Assembly (NCBI RefSeq): GCF_910592395.1 | Contig: NC_088326.1 | Coordinates: 873,001 to 937,000 of the forward strand | Direction of reading: 5' to 3' | Length of the DNA stretch: 64,000 nucleotides | Source of the DNA: Lineus longissimus | Lineage: Eukaryota > Nemertea > Pilidiophora > Heteronemertea > Lineidae | Shown: positions 25,859 to 38,400 of the stretch, one piece after another | Layout of the letters: each line of letters opens with the position of its first letter | Numbering within the stretch: the stretch's first letter is position 1 | Translations under genes and position numbers: made by a program | Notes under the pieces: model-generated | Told to the model about the DNA's origin: nothing | Database searches by the model: none | What the model saw: the letters and a program-made list of their open reading frames with translations, nothing else

Positions 25859-25974
25859 ATCACCTTGGCAACTAGAAAAATATCCATAGCAACATAACTT
25901 GCAACATAGCAACTAATAAAATTACCCTAGCAACTAGTATAAAACACAGCAACAGAACTTGTTACCATGGCAAC
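25859..25974 (+). promoter_or_regulatory. Phased array of RFX X-box-like sites at an internal carboxypeptidase start
   Basis: Six RGCAAC half-sites start at 25867, 25888, 25908, 25929, 25948 and 25969, giving spacings of 21, 20, 21, 19 and 21 bp. Four carry a left half as well: ATCACCTTGGCAAC (25859), ATATCCATAGCAAC (25880), ATTACCCTAGCAAC (25921) and GTTACCATGGCAAC (25961). The last matches the X-box consensus GTNRCC-N(0-3)-RGYAAC exactly. Its central ATG (25967) is in frame with the carboxypeptidase exon and has an ACCATGG context. RFX factors drive ciliary genes through X-boxes, and tubulin deglutamylases are ciliary enzymes. Regulation is inferred; the array could also be a minisatellite. 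Confidence 0.5.
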
Positions 25975-28900
25975 TGCTGCTGCAACAAGGACTTACATGC
26001 ACTATCACAGCCAATTGGAGGAGTTCATTTCTCGGCATAAAACTCGGCCTCCAGATATCAGATACTGGCCGTACGGTCCGTATTGGCCTTATAATTATAG
26101 GGAGGTCGTTCTGGAGACTCCGAAACATTTGAGATGGAGTGCGCCTGATTATGAACCGCTACTCCCAAAGTGTGACGGTGATGAAGGTATGTTGACCTAC
26201 AATTCTCTCTTTTGCCTGTGAATTAGTTGAGAGTGAGGCATGAGAGAGTTAGCGTGAGGAAGTGTGTGTTGTGTTGAAAGCAAGACTGGTTTGTTGAGAA
26301 GGTGTGTGTGTGAGGCGTATTTATGTATTTTTTTCATAGAATAACTGCTCCAATCATTATTTGGTTTCAGAAAGGTCTCTGTTTCAGGCGTTTTCTTTTG
26401 CTAAGGACTGTATGCAGACATGTAATCACTTTACTTTTGACCAAGACCGTCTGTTTTAATGGTTTCTCTTACGAATTTCAGAACAAATGAACTTGAAAAC
26501 GATAGATACACAAGTGACAAAATATACCAACAAATGGCGGGGGACGCACATTGTTTTTGACTCTGAGAAGAGCGGGAAGGACTATATACCGCCTGCCGTC
26601 CAGGAGGGACATTGTCCGAGTCTCCTTTTCGAATCTCGGTTTGAATCGGGTAATCTACGCCAGGCTCGAAGGGTGTAAGTAGAAATCAGTGTTCAGTTTG
26701 AATGGAATATCCTAAAATACCATGGTTCAAGAACCAGTCAAAAAATAAAATGTCAGGATCTCCTTAGCTACCTCACTGTCTGTTTATTTAGGTTGTCTCA
26801 TCAAATACAGCTCGGGCTAACATTTGGCTTCATCAAGAGCAACTGTTTAAAACTTAAATTTGAAAGGCATTGAACATTTATTTCAGCGGTCAGTTTGAAT
26901 ATGAATTGGTGCTAAAAACCGACCTCTATACGAAGCGTCACACGCAGTGGTTCTATTTCCGCGTTCAAAACATGGTGCCGGGGATCACGTATAAATTCAT
27001 CATCGTCAATTTGCTCAAGAGAGATAGTTTGTATAACCATGGTGAGTACAGATAGGTGGTGCCACGCCTTTCAAGATACTATTTTGAATATCTCTTTTTG
27101 CCGCTTCAGGGCCTGAACCCAGAATAGCATGACCTGCAACAGGCAGAAAGGCTTTTAGGGCAACAAAATCAAGATCTCAGCTGATCTCTTTGTTCAGTTT
27201 GATTTGAGAATGTAGAAAACGGTGAAAGATCTGCATGTTTTGCCAAGAAATGGAAATATGATGAGCAGGCTTTTTGGCCAGAAACTGATATAACCCCAAG
27301 CTCAAACCTGATGAAATATCACGTCAAATCCTAAAGGTTTTCATTGGTTTGTTTCAGGGATGCGTCCGTTGTTTTACTCTGAGAAGGATGCCAGGACGAG
27401 TGGGATTGGATGGGCGCGAAGAGGACACCACATACTGTAAGAGTTTCCTCCATATACTTACACCCCTAAAACAACCGGTGAATGTTTGATGGCCCACTTC
27501 TCATCTGTAACAACCTGTGCCAATTTTCATTTCATTAAAAGCTTCGAATTTCTCTTCTTCAGCTACTCAAGAAATATGACGCATCTTAGCTCACCAGTAT
27601 TGTTCCGTGACCGCGCCCACTTCATGTTAGAGTGGCAGATGGAGTTCGACCACGTGGACGATTCCTGCTATTTCGCACATTGCTATCCGTACACTTACAC
27701 CGATCTGAAGGATGACCTTGATATGATACTTGCTGACCCTGATAGGGGGCGCTGCATGAAGAGGGAGGTCATGTGTGAGACTAGAGCAGGGAATAGTTGC
27801 TTCCTGTTGACAATTACAAACTTCGGTAAGGAGAATTGAAAATTTTCATATTGCCGTCAAATTTGGTCTGAATCACTTGAAAAAACGGAGCATCTCTCAT
27901 GTTATGGATTCCTGCCAAGCTGTTTAATAGAACATTCCTAGAACAGGGAAAGCTGAGTCCAAAGATAAAACTCCTTAATAGGTAAATGTGTGGTGTGGAC
28001 AAAAGTCCTCGGCTCACAGACGAGAAATGTTGGCCATGTTATGCACGTCCACCTACTGCTGTGATTCGTGAAAATATCCCTCATTTTCAGGGACTGAACC
28101 GAGCCATAAGAAGAGAGGTGTCGTGGTAACTGCCAGAGTCCATCCCGGGGAGTCCAACTCCAGTTGGATGATGAAGGGCCTCCTCGATTTCTTGACAAGT
28201 AATTCAGCCATAGCTCAGGTAATTGTGAAAAACATAGTCTGAATTTCTCACCAAACGTTGCCAGCAGATGATATTTTCCCTCCAATCATTCAAATCCTAA
28301 TCGCTCATCAATGTCTCGATTCTATTCCAGGAAATTCGAAACAACTATATCTTCAAAATAGTACCAATGTTGAACCCAGATGGCGTCATCGTTGGCAACT
28401 ACCGGTGCTCATTGGCGGCGAGAGATTTGAATCGGAACTACCGCCATCCGAAGAAGGAGAATTTCCCGACGATCTGGCATACAAAGGAAATGACTGAGGA
28501 CTTCACAAAGAACAGTGAGGTAAAGCCAGTTTTCTGCTCTGTGTGTAATCTTTTGACTGCCGGGTCTCTTGTTACGAAACTCCTAGTTGCAACTTTCCAT
28601 TGCAGATTGTAATCTATTGTGATATGCACGGCCATAGTCGGAAGAGCCAAGTATTCATGTATGGGTGTGACTCGGCGTACGACCCAGAGGTGGAAGGTCA
28701 GGGGTCACAGGGTCAAGGTCAGGCAAACCCACGGCGAGGGATCGAAGCATTTATAAACGAGAGGTTGTTTCCGTGGCTCATGTCGAAAAAGGTAAGCGAT
28801 ACGTTCTTTTCGGTGATCACCTCAGCCTTGGTCGGGTCTCCATCACATGCTACCTTAGTTAGGCTTTGTTTGTTCCCCTGTAACCTGATTTCATCCTGAG

Positions 28901-31769
28901 TTTGAGCCAAAAACCGGCATCAAGAGGTGAAGGTTGCATTTTAACCTTATCCCCCAGTTTTAGGAAAGGAAGGACTCTTTAACTTATAACTAGAAGAACC
29001 CATACACAGGAAGGTTGGATTTCTTCTTTTCAGTCTCCTGAGAAGTTCTCATTCAACGGTTGTAAGTTCCACATCCGACGGTGCAAAGAGGCGACAGGGC
29101 GTGTCGTTATGTGGCGGCAGATGAGAATCATGAACAGCTTCACGATGGAAGCGACATTTAGTGGAACGCCCGTGTCGAAGGAGGAGGCCCGCCATTTTAA
29201 CATCAACGACTTTCAGGATATGGGGAAGGTATTCTGTGAGACGGTGCTTGAGTATCAGGCGACGAAGGAAAATCAGACGTAAGTAACTGATGATCGAGAT
29301 CTTGTCATTCTTGCTCTTGATGAGCTTTTAATTTGTCTAAAACAACAGGAAACAAACAAGGAAGGGATCTTTCAATGTGTGGCGTTTGAATTTCAGGAAA
29401 AAGACGGATGCGATTGTGGACATCACACGTGCTGTCACTCATCAGATTCTGCAGGCGAAGGGGATGTTGGCACCAGAGTTACTGTCTCTCGTCGACGGCC
29501 CAGACGGTAAGATCTTTCTCATTACGTTTGAACCCCTAATGTGGGAAATCTCTCTGTAGGTCAGTAGAAGCTTCTGAATGTCCATCCTTGGTTCTGATCT
29601 CAAGAAATCTCGTTCAAATCTGTTCTGTTTACTTTTTCACACAGATGGTGGCGACATATCCAAGGTGACCCAAGTCCTCCTCGCACTTCTGTCAGGTGAC
29701 AAACCATCCAAATCTGGCAAGGGGAAAGGATCGCCCAAGACGGCCGAGGAAGTCGACGTCAACCAACTGATGAACAACTTGTCTGCTGAGACGATACAGG
29801 GATGCTTCAAGATTCTGGAGCAGCTGAATGCAACCGATGAGTTGAACGAATCAGAGTAAGTCACATGACCCCTGCCTCCTATACTCTGTTTTAACAAAAA
29901 AATGGCACTGCTCACATAAAAGCCTAAAATGGCTTGGAAAAGTAGTCAATATTTCACTTCAAATAGCTGGTTCTTGGTCACAATTTCTCCAATTTTGGCA
30001 AAGTAGGTAACTGTAGTTACCTTGCACTTATCAGATGAAATAAAACACTCTGTTCATGTGTTACTTGATATAGTTACTTAGGCAAATGAAACAAAACATT
30101 CTAATCTTTCCTTCCCTTCTTCAGCTCCAGCGACAGTGACAGTGAGTCTGAGCCTGAGATGCCAAAAGCATCCGACCCGAAGAGGAAGAAGAAGAAGAAA
30201 TCGCGTAAACAACGGGATCGTGACTTCATCAGCCAACGAAGGGACAAAGGCGAACACAAGTCAGGATCTGTGAGTATACTTTTGTACATCGAAACTTTTA
30301 GCCAGCTGAAGACTTCCATGTTTTCAAGCTCATGTAAGGGCCAAGGCTTTAACGCTTCAGGCTAAGTCGATGACTTTTCTGGGAATGCTAATAATTTCAG
30401 GGAATCTAGGACCAGAGCTGAAGTTTGAAGTCAGACAGTAACCTTGATTCAAATGTACAATTATAGTCCCTTTAAGTATACAAGTCCATTTGAAGCCATA
30501 GTCCCTTTAAGTATTCTAACTTAATTTACCATTCTCTTCTTCAGGCTCTTCCAGCAATTGGCAGTGCTGAGGGAGCAAAGGACAGAAAAAAGCAGGTGAG
30601 AAAAATGGAATTTTACGTCAAAATGTCTTTCTAATATGTGTCTGACTCTAGCTAATTATAACACTGGTGCTAAAACTTTTGAAAAGGGTCAATAGATTTG
30701 GATGATTCCTAGCACTGTTATCTTTAGAATGATGTATCGTACATGAAAGTCGCTTGAAAATTGAGAAATTGTTTTCTTTTCCTGATTTTCTCCCCTTTCA
30801 CATGTGACGTGTTTCATTTAGCGAGAGCTGGTCTCATTGACTGCTCGGAGCTCACCACAACCAGCTTCGCTGGACTTCTGCATACCCTATCTAAGCCCCC
30901 TCACCATTACCTTTAGATTGAGACTAGTCATCACTGTCACTCCACTGGCTGTCGCTGAATGCCATTGGAATGACATTGGAACTCTATTGGAATAAAAACT
31001 ACTGAAATTTTCCCATTGAAATCTATGAAAATGATTTGTCGATCGCAGGATCGGAGAGATCAGGTTGGTTGAATCATGTTCACCAAGGGGTTGTAACAAA
31101 TTTGCATGATATAGGTGAATAGATAGATAATATTTTAATCATCTAATTAACGCTTATGATAACACATATAGGTAACAATTTTTAGAGTCATTTGCTTCAA
31201 AAAAACAAATCTAAATATTGTAAATTATTGTATAACAGGCACAAGTAACAAAGGATGGTAGAAAAAGTGCACCGCGGCAAAACGTTAAATCACGACCAGC
31301 AACGACTGACGGCAAGAAAAAGAAAGATGTCAAAACGACCATTTTCGACCCAGGATTAGATCTGCAATACGTCACAAAAGACGCTCCCGTCTTGATTCCG
31401 TGTTTTCAAAAGACCCAGAAGCATCAGGATCGGCTGATGCGAGCGCGTGTCAAATGCGGCCCAGATATGAACGTCCAGGGGCGACGTCTTTTCTACATGC
31501 AGCGACATTCGGAGCAGGTTCTGTCGCAATCGGAAACGAAAATGGAAAGACCTGCGATTTCTAAACGCACTTTGTCAGAACAGTTGATGCAGACTTGTGA
31601 AAAATATGGTTTCTCGACCCAGGATTTGCAGTCGACAAGCACGGGAATGGGGAAGGTACCGAGGCCCCCTAGTGCAGCAGCACCCTCTGTTATGACTATT
31701 TGTGACTATGATATCAGTAACAGGATTATGAGTGCTAGGAAACGTAGGGGTGCTGTTTCAAATTTGTGA
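25950..31769 (+). CDS. AGBL2: Cytosolic carboxypeptidase 2/3-like, catalytic core (M14 family tubulin deglutamylase)
   Basis: Fourteen exons with matching phases: 25950(or 25956)-26186, 26482-26674, 26887-27041, 27358-27436, 27563-27825, 28091-28218, 28331-28519, 28606-28791, 29034-29278, 29397-29506, 29645-29855, 30125-30269, 30545-30595 and 31239-31769 (TGA). The CCP N-domain shows [12 protein letters not shown] and [11 protein letters not shown]. The M14 domain shows the zinc motif HPGES (His and Glu), [14 protein letters not shown] and DLNRNY for substrate carboxylate binding, CDMHGHSRK (third zinc His) and the catalytic Glu in [11 protein letters not shown]. These match AGBL2/AGBL3 closely. 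The family removes glutamates from tubulin tails in cilia and cytosol. All catalytic residues are present. An acidic/Lys-rich tail (SDSDSESE then KRKKKKK) follows. An in-frame ATG at 25967 offers a possible internal start. The last exon also has a weak donor at 31656 (AAG|GTACCG) that would lead to the downstream tail. AGBL2 versus AGBL3 cannot be settled; invertebrates often have one gene for both. Confidence 0.95.
28695..28721 (+). repeat. AGGTCA-type repeat inside a carboxypeptidase exon
   Basis: AGGTCA (28695), GGGTCA (28702), GGGTCA (28710) and AGGTCA (28716) lie within exon 28606-28791. They encode a Gly/Gln-rich stretch ([10 protein letters not shown]) between the strand ending FMYGCDS and the helix [10 protein letters not shown]. 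The human AGBL2 loop at this place is short. The same half-site family fills introns of this gene. Confidence 0.7.
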
Positions 31770-32498
31770 TTGGGGGAGGGTCATTTACTTGGTTTTTGTT
31801 TTCTTGGTGCTGGGTTTGTGTGAATCTTGAGGTTTTTTGGGGGGGTTGAGTTTTTGGTGAATTGTGTGCCTCTTGAGACAATGCAAAGTTTACAATTTGT
31901 TAAAAAATTTAATTTTTTTCTGCTATATTTTGAAACTTATGGGAAAATGTTGGAAAGCATTGGAGACATAGGTCTGTCAATTCAAAAAGAAAAAGAAAGA
32001 ATATGGAAATGCTGCTATATGGAACTCTATGGAAGCATTAGGGACGCTTGTCGGTGCAGCCAAGAACTTTCGAGCCGCCATTACAGATAAGAAATTGACA
32101 TCTCACTGTCCAAGAGCTATGGAGCTGCATATCTGACGTCATCCAGGAACAACAGATCAGTTTGAGATTGAGGGATACTGAGGTCCAAAGAGCTTGACGT
32201 CTGTCCATTCGAGAGTACAGAGATCCTTCGAATCACAGGTCTGTCCGTCTGTCCATCCATTCCTCGATCATAACACCTTGGAACACCGGATGGATTTGGT
32301 TGCACTGCATTCTGGGATTGGGATTCTGTCACACTTCTTATGAGTTTAAACACGTTTTTTCTGTACCCGCTCTAACTGCCTCATATTTCAGGTTAACCCA
32401 TTACCTATTATATCAAGATCAGTTAATCGGAAAATTGTATAGAATGGTTGATTCTGGTTGAACCTTTGATGAAAATTCATGTCCTAATAACGTTTCAG

Positions 32499-35400
32499 CG
32501 TCGTCACCATTATTGTGCTCACGCACGATCAAAACATTACTTCCTACGAGAGGTGAGCAAGATATATCCCATAATATCCTGTTTGAACTCTGTGTCCCTA
32601 AACCAAATATGTCTAATCCGTGCTGTGTGTGTTCTGAACTTAAATCCCTATGAAATGTCCCTTCTGATGTCCCCAGCTTCTGTGTCAAATTTGTGTAGGC
32701 GTAATTTGTCTTCAACTGAAAAATCTTCTGTGATATAAGTTAACCGCCTTCTCCATGTGTCAATCTAAGTTTGTTTTCCATGTTTATGTTATATGATAAC
32801 TGTTCTGATTCTCTGTCATTTCTATCAGCTATCATAATCTAATGCCCAATCTCTTTCAAATGTGTAAATAATGCTCCAATTTGAACCTTCTTGAACGGAA
32901 AAATGTGTACGCTGCTATTTTCTATTGTGTGCCATTGACTTCTTAACCATACCATGAGTTGAAAACTGTTTTGGAGTTACTACTAAATTCGCACTTTGAC
33001 AGAAATGTAACTAACTGGGTCCCAAAATACCCGATTGTTTGTGTTACAAATTCTCCTCAGAGTATAGCTTTGATGAGAATGAACTTTTGACCAGCACTGT
33101 GAGATATGACAACACCAACTACACAAGCTTTCTTGCGACCAGAGAGTGTTTGATTTCATTCCGACTCTGACTTCCAGACGACACTTTGTCAATTGTATCA
33201 TAAATGCACCAACTAACCTATCGTTGTCGCTTACTGTCAATTTCAGCATGCACCTAATCCAAAAACTAGCCAATCATTGGTCCCCATAGATCAGAATGGC
33301 CTTGGGCGACATTATCAGGCCGGCTCATTGGTCAATAGTATGGCCAATCAAGCGCCAGGGCTGATGATGTCGGCTGTCAATGGCCACAGCCTGGTATGTA
33401 TGACCTTGACCAGTGTGCACCTGTTCCTTCTTCTCACAACCTTGTTCCTAGGAGTTGGAATCACAACAGTATTTGAGGGCTGCAATCCTCGCCATAGTGA
33501 TCTTGCCAGCCAGTGCTGTGCTCAAATTTCGCATTATTGAGCCATTTGTTGAGGCTGGAGATATCACGTACTTCGTGGCCTGTTTGATCTTCTTGATTGT
33601 CTCCCATATTTGGAACAAGGTTGCTACACCACTTCAATGACCATGCAAATTATAATTGCATGTTCTGTATTCTGTCCTTTCATTTAACCCTTTGTTTTAG
33701 TGAATGATTTCAGTGAATAAGCATGGAGAATCTCAATCTGGGAAAAAATCTAAATATGTAAACTCACCTTAGCACTATGAGACTTGTCACTTTTGTTCAA
33801 GGCTGACAGAAGCGCCACTCGGTGACTTAAAGCGACACTTAAAAAGTCAATTGGTCCCGAAAACACCATGGTTCAGCACCGAGTAGTTACTGCGGTCAAA
33901 CCTTGAACAAAAGCGGCGAGACATGGCTGTGTAGACCCCCTAGTGGTGTCACTTTCTGTGTGTAAACTTCTCTTTCTACCAGTTCTTTCCTTTCCGTTTC
34001 CTTCTACATTAGGGTGTGGTTTCTATGTCGAGATCAGAGTTGATAGGTTGAAATTCAGTAGTGTGCATTTGATACATCAGACATATCGTCTCTTTGATCA
34101 TGGCAAAAGTAAAGCTGGCCAAGTCAATCACTTGCAGCAATAATGCTTCATCACAAGTGGCAAGTTTCACTAACATGATGTGACATTGACACTGTAAATA
34201 ACAGGCTTCCTAATAGATGTTGAGAGATTTTGTAATGAACTTCTCAAGGGAATGTCTCATTCGTCCGCAATGATTGCCATGAGACTTTGCATACTTTTCT
34301 GAACTTTCTCAATCCTTCTTCTTCAGGCTCCAAGCATCAACAAATGCGTCAAAGTGATGAAGAGCCACCCGCAGTTTGTGAGCAAGTACGAGGGGAAACA
34401 CAACAATGGTATTCCTTGGGCGTCTGAAGAGAGGAGCAATGAAAGAGCTGCGAAGGTAAGGTCAAGGTCAAAGATGAAGGTCAAGGTCATTGAAAAGAGA
34501 AGCAAGAGCCAGAGTTGCCAGTAAATATAAGGTCATTGTCATTGCTATCATTAGGTCAAGTGTCAAGGTCATTGTAGGTCAAGGTGCCTGCTCACTTTTG
34601 CAGAGGATGGCTGAGATGAAGAAGAGAATGGAGGAAGAGAAACAGAGGGAGGCTGCACTTTACTTTGTGAGTATTTTGCTTGTAGGAAGATTCACGTTTA
34701 AAATTCCTCCTCTGTACAAAATTTATCTTATTATCTAATTGTGTGTTGCGGGCTATCAAATTACTCTATTTGAAAGAATTATCCAGTGCCAATATTTCTT
34801 TGCTATGAATGAAAAGTAAACAAAACTGAATGAACAGTTGCGTGTGTATCAATATGGTTCAAGATGTAAACAATCTAATGACCATTTCAGGAAACCTTGA
34901 AAACGATTAAACACTATGCCCGTATTTTGGGCCAAAGTGAGTAGTATTCAGCTTGTATATCAAATGTGTTCGCCGCACACTAAGTTACATGTAAAACAGG
35001 GAATCACGCTTGGGATTTTGCTTCTGCCACCTGGGAGGAGGCGACTGGGTTTGCATGGTTGAGGTCACGGTGAAAGTTTTGTGTGGCTTATTGGTAAAGG
35101 GTTTTGTTAAAGGTTGAGTGTCTCAAGATAATGCCAGGCTGGTAACTCTGTTACGTTACTGCCGGCCGGGCATTATCTTGAACCTCTCCACTTGTATTAA
35201 TCATGATAATCAAACAATCACTTTGCAGACTTGTGCATTGATGCTCATAACTCATGTATATTGTCTTGATATGCACATAGAATCGTCATTCAATGCCCAC
35301 CACCCTGTCTGTCTACATGTTTTTCCCTTTCCCTGCCGCTCACACCAGGCACAATTACAGACATGTATTACTCGTCAACTTAACACTTTCAGCGCCGAAC

Positions 35401-38400
35401 CACGTAGATCTACGTGGCCAAAATCCCCCTCCCCTTTGAGCTGGTTATCGGAGTCTCATGGGCTTCAGGAAAGAACTACGCCATCGCCATCTTCAGGGAA
35501 ATGTAGGAACTGAAAATACCGTGAAAATACCGTGAAAATACCGTTTGGTCTTTCCAGTTCCTACCTTGCCCTGAAGATGGCGATGGCGTAGTTCAGAAAA
35601 ATGACTTCAGTCTTCATGAAAGAACTACGCCATCGCCATCTTCAGGGCAAGGGAGGAACTGGAAAGGCCTCTCCTCGTCTTTTCAGTTCCTGCCGTGCCC
35701 TGAAGATGGCGATGGCGTAGTTCAGAATTTTAAATGACTTCATGAAAGAACTACGCCATCGCCATCTTCAGGGCAAGGGAGGAACTGGAAAGGCCTCTCC
35801 TCGTCTTTTCAGTTCCTGCCGTGCCCTGAAGATGGCGATGGCGTAGTTCAGAATTTTAAATGACTTCATAACATAACATAACATAACATAACATAATTTA
35901 TTTCTCTCCAAAAAACCCTTTCGGGTATAAGAGGTTACATGATTTAACATTTACATATGGTGGACCAAGCTGATGAATTCTTTACAAAAACTATGAATAT
36001 TGTCTAAGTTTACCCGGGAACATTTAGTCATAATGCGATGGAAAAATTCATGATAAAAAACCTGAGGTAATTCTTTTAAGTTTGGAAACAACCTTACTCG
36101 CATGTGACGGAAATACGGACACGTAATAAAATAATGAAGTTCGTCTCTTACACAAACCTGGTCACAAAGACCACAAATATTTTCTGCAGTTTCATTTCTA
36201 TACATTCTGGTTACTGTTTCTGGGAATTTTATAGATCCAGTACGAAATTTACAAATACTGACCGTTTGATATAATGGTAATTTTTTAACATAGGGCTCCA
36301 TATTCAGGTTTTGTTTAAACATTCTATAAATTATACATCTGAAATCGTTATTTACCTCGTTTCTCCATAGTTGTTCACACTGGTCTCTGGACTTCATGAA
36401 AGAACTACGCCATCGCCATCTTCAGGGCCAGGGAGGAACTGGAAAGGCCTCTCCTCGTCTTTTCAGTTCCTACCGTGCCCTGAAGATGGCGATGGCGTAG
36501 TTCAGAACTTTAAATGACTTCATGAAAGAACTACGCCATCGCCATCTTCAGGGCAAGGGAGGAACTGGAAAGGCCTCTCCTCGTCTTTTCAGTTCCTGTC
36601 GTGCCCTGAAGATGACTTCATGAAAGAACTACGCCATCGCCATCTTCAGGGCAAGGGAGGAACTGGAAAGGCCTCTCCTCGTCTTTTCAGTTCCTGTCGT
36701 GCCCTGAAGATGACTTCATGAAAGAACTACGCCATCGCCATTTTCAGGGCAAGGGAGGAACTGGAAAGACCTCTCCTTGTCTTTTCAGTTCTTACCTTGC
36801 CCTGAAGATGGCGATGGCGTAGTTCTTTTATGAAGTCCATGAGACTCCGATAACCAGCTCAAAGGGAGGGGGTTTTGGGCCACGTAGGTTCAGCACTGGA
36901 GGTATTAATACCACCTATTGTACTTCAAACTGCCCTGTACAACACTAAGCATCTCAACTCTTAAGTCATTGTCTCCTGTGTACGATAGCTTACACTCAGT
37001 AAGAACAAAGTCAGACAACCCTGCCCTACTCTCTACGACTAATAAAACTATAAAACTTGTTCTCTTCTACTTACACTCTCCAACCGACCTGTCCAACACT
37101 TTTCCAACCCTGACCAACTATACTCAAAATATCCCAAGTCAGAAAGCCCTTTGCATAACCCTTCCCCCACTTGTGTTTAACCCCAATAGCCAGCCCCATG
37201 TCATAGATCCTGTAGCCCAAGCTATATGTTCAGTGATACTCCAATCTGTTCCTTCTACCCCTATGTCCCCTCCTGTCCCGTCCCACCCTAACCCTGCTGT
37301 CAACTCGTTTTCTAACCTGCATGTGTGTTCGCTGTCTCATCTTGCACCTAACTTTCCTGACAGTTCACTGACGACCATCTCGAGCGTTTTGTCGATACGT
37401 CAATACCCTCAATGCGATTACGTAAATACCGTAACTCTTCCCAGGATTCCAATGGGCAGGACAAGGTTGGCGTCACGATGAACTACGGCTCAGCTAACAT
37501 TGCACAAGCACTCATGGACTTCCAGTTTAAGACGTCTTACCAGCATGCAGGTGGGTAGTTTGGATGAGGTGAAAGTTACCATCAGAGGCAAAGTTCTTGG
37601 TCAAACCATCTTTAATACTGGGGAACTGTATAGCCTTACCCACAATAGGGCCCAGGTTTGATCGTGTGGAGAACCTAATAATGTATTTCTGGATGAATCG
37701 CGTGGCTTTCAAGGAACTGTATCAACCGAATAAGTTTAGCCAACCCAGCTGAAGTGACATAGTATCAGTAGTGATTGTTAGCTTTGGAGTGCTGATCTGT
37801 ATTATCTTAACTCTAGATGATGGGACAGATGGAGAGGCTAGCCTACGAGGACTGAATGCCCTGAATCACGAGGCGGTACGCCTGCTGCAAGAAATGACGT
37901 AAGAATTTGTTTTAGTAAATGATGGGGCAACAGGATTGAGGAACTTCAGACTTGGATTCAGATCCATGTAGCTGAACGTAAATGCCAGTGCCTTGTAGTT
38001 CATAAGAGGGTGAAAAGCTTAAACTGAGAGCTAACTTCAGTGCAGATTGGATGTGAATCTGAAAATGGTGTTTTCACAAAAAGGAGGTCTCCAAAAATGA
38101 CAAAGTTTGCAGCTGTTTTCACATTTGTCTTTCCAGCACGGACAGCAACCACAGCGACTCAGACCTGGACGATTTATCCGACAACTTAACCAGTCATCGT
38201 ATCGCCGCCATGCACAACCCGTACACCATGATGAATTACGGTCTCTCGCTCAACAGTCTTGGGAGAGGCATCGGAGACCAGAAGTCTGGCCCGGTGATCC
38301 CAGGGACACACCAGTCATACCCCCAGCCTCATGTCATCTTGCCTACAAAACCAAGGTGAGACGAGTGAAAATGACCCGGTTCCCTATCTGCAAACGAACT

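Noticed and set aside
35473-36824. Possible CRISPR-like array
   Set aside because: The regular repeats are hairpin units with constant, not variable, spacers, in a eukaryotic intron and bounded by transposon ends.
36918-37481. Longest uninterrupted plus-strand frame outside the genes (187 codons)
   Set aside because: Low-complexity Ser/Thr/Pro composition with no motif. It starts just past the transposon's right border and overlaps a better-supported exon (37445-37550) in another frame. One frame this long is expected by chance in 64 kb.
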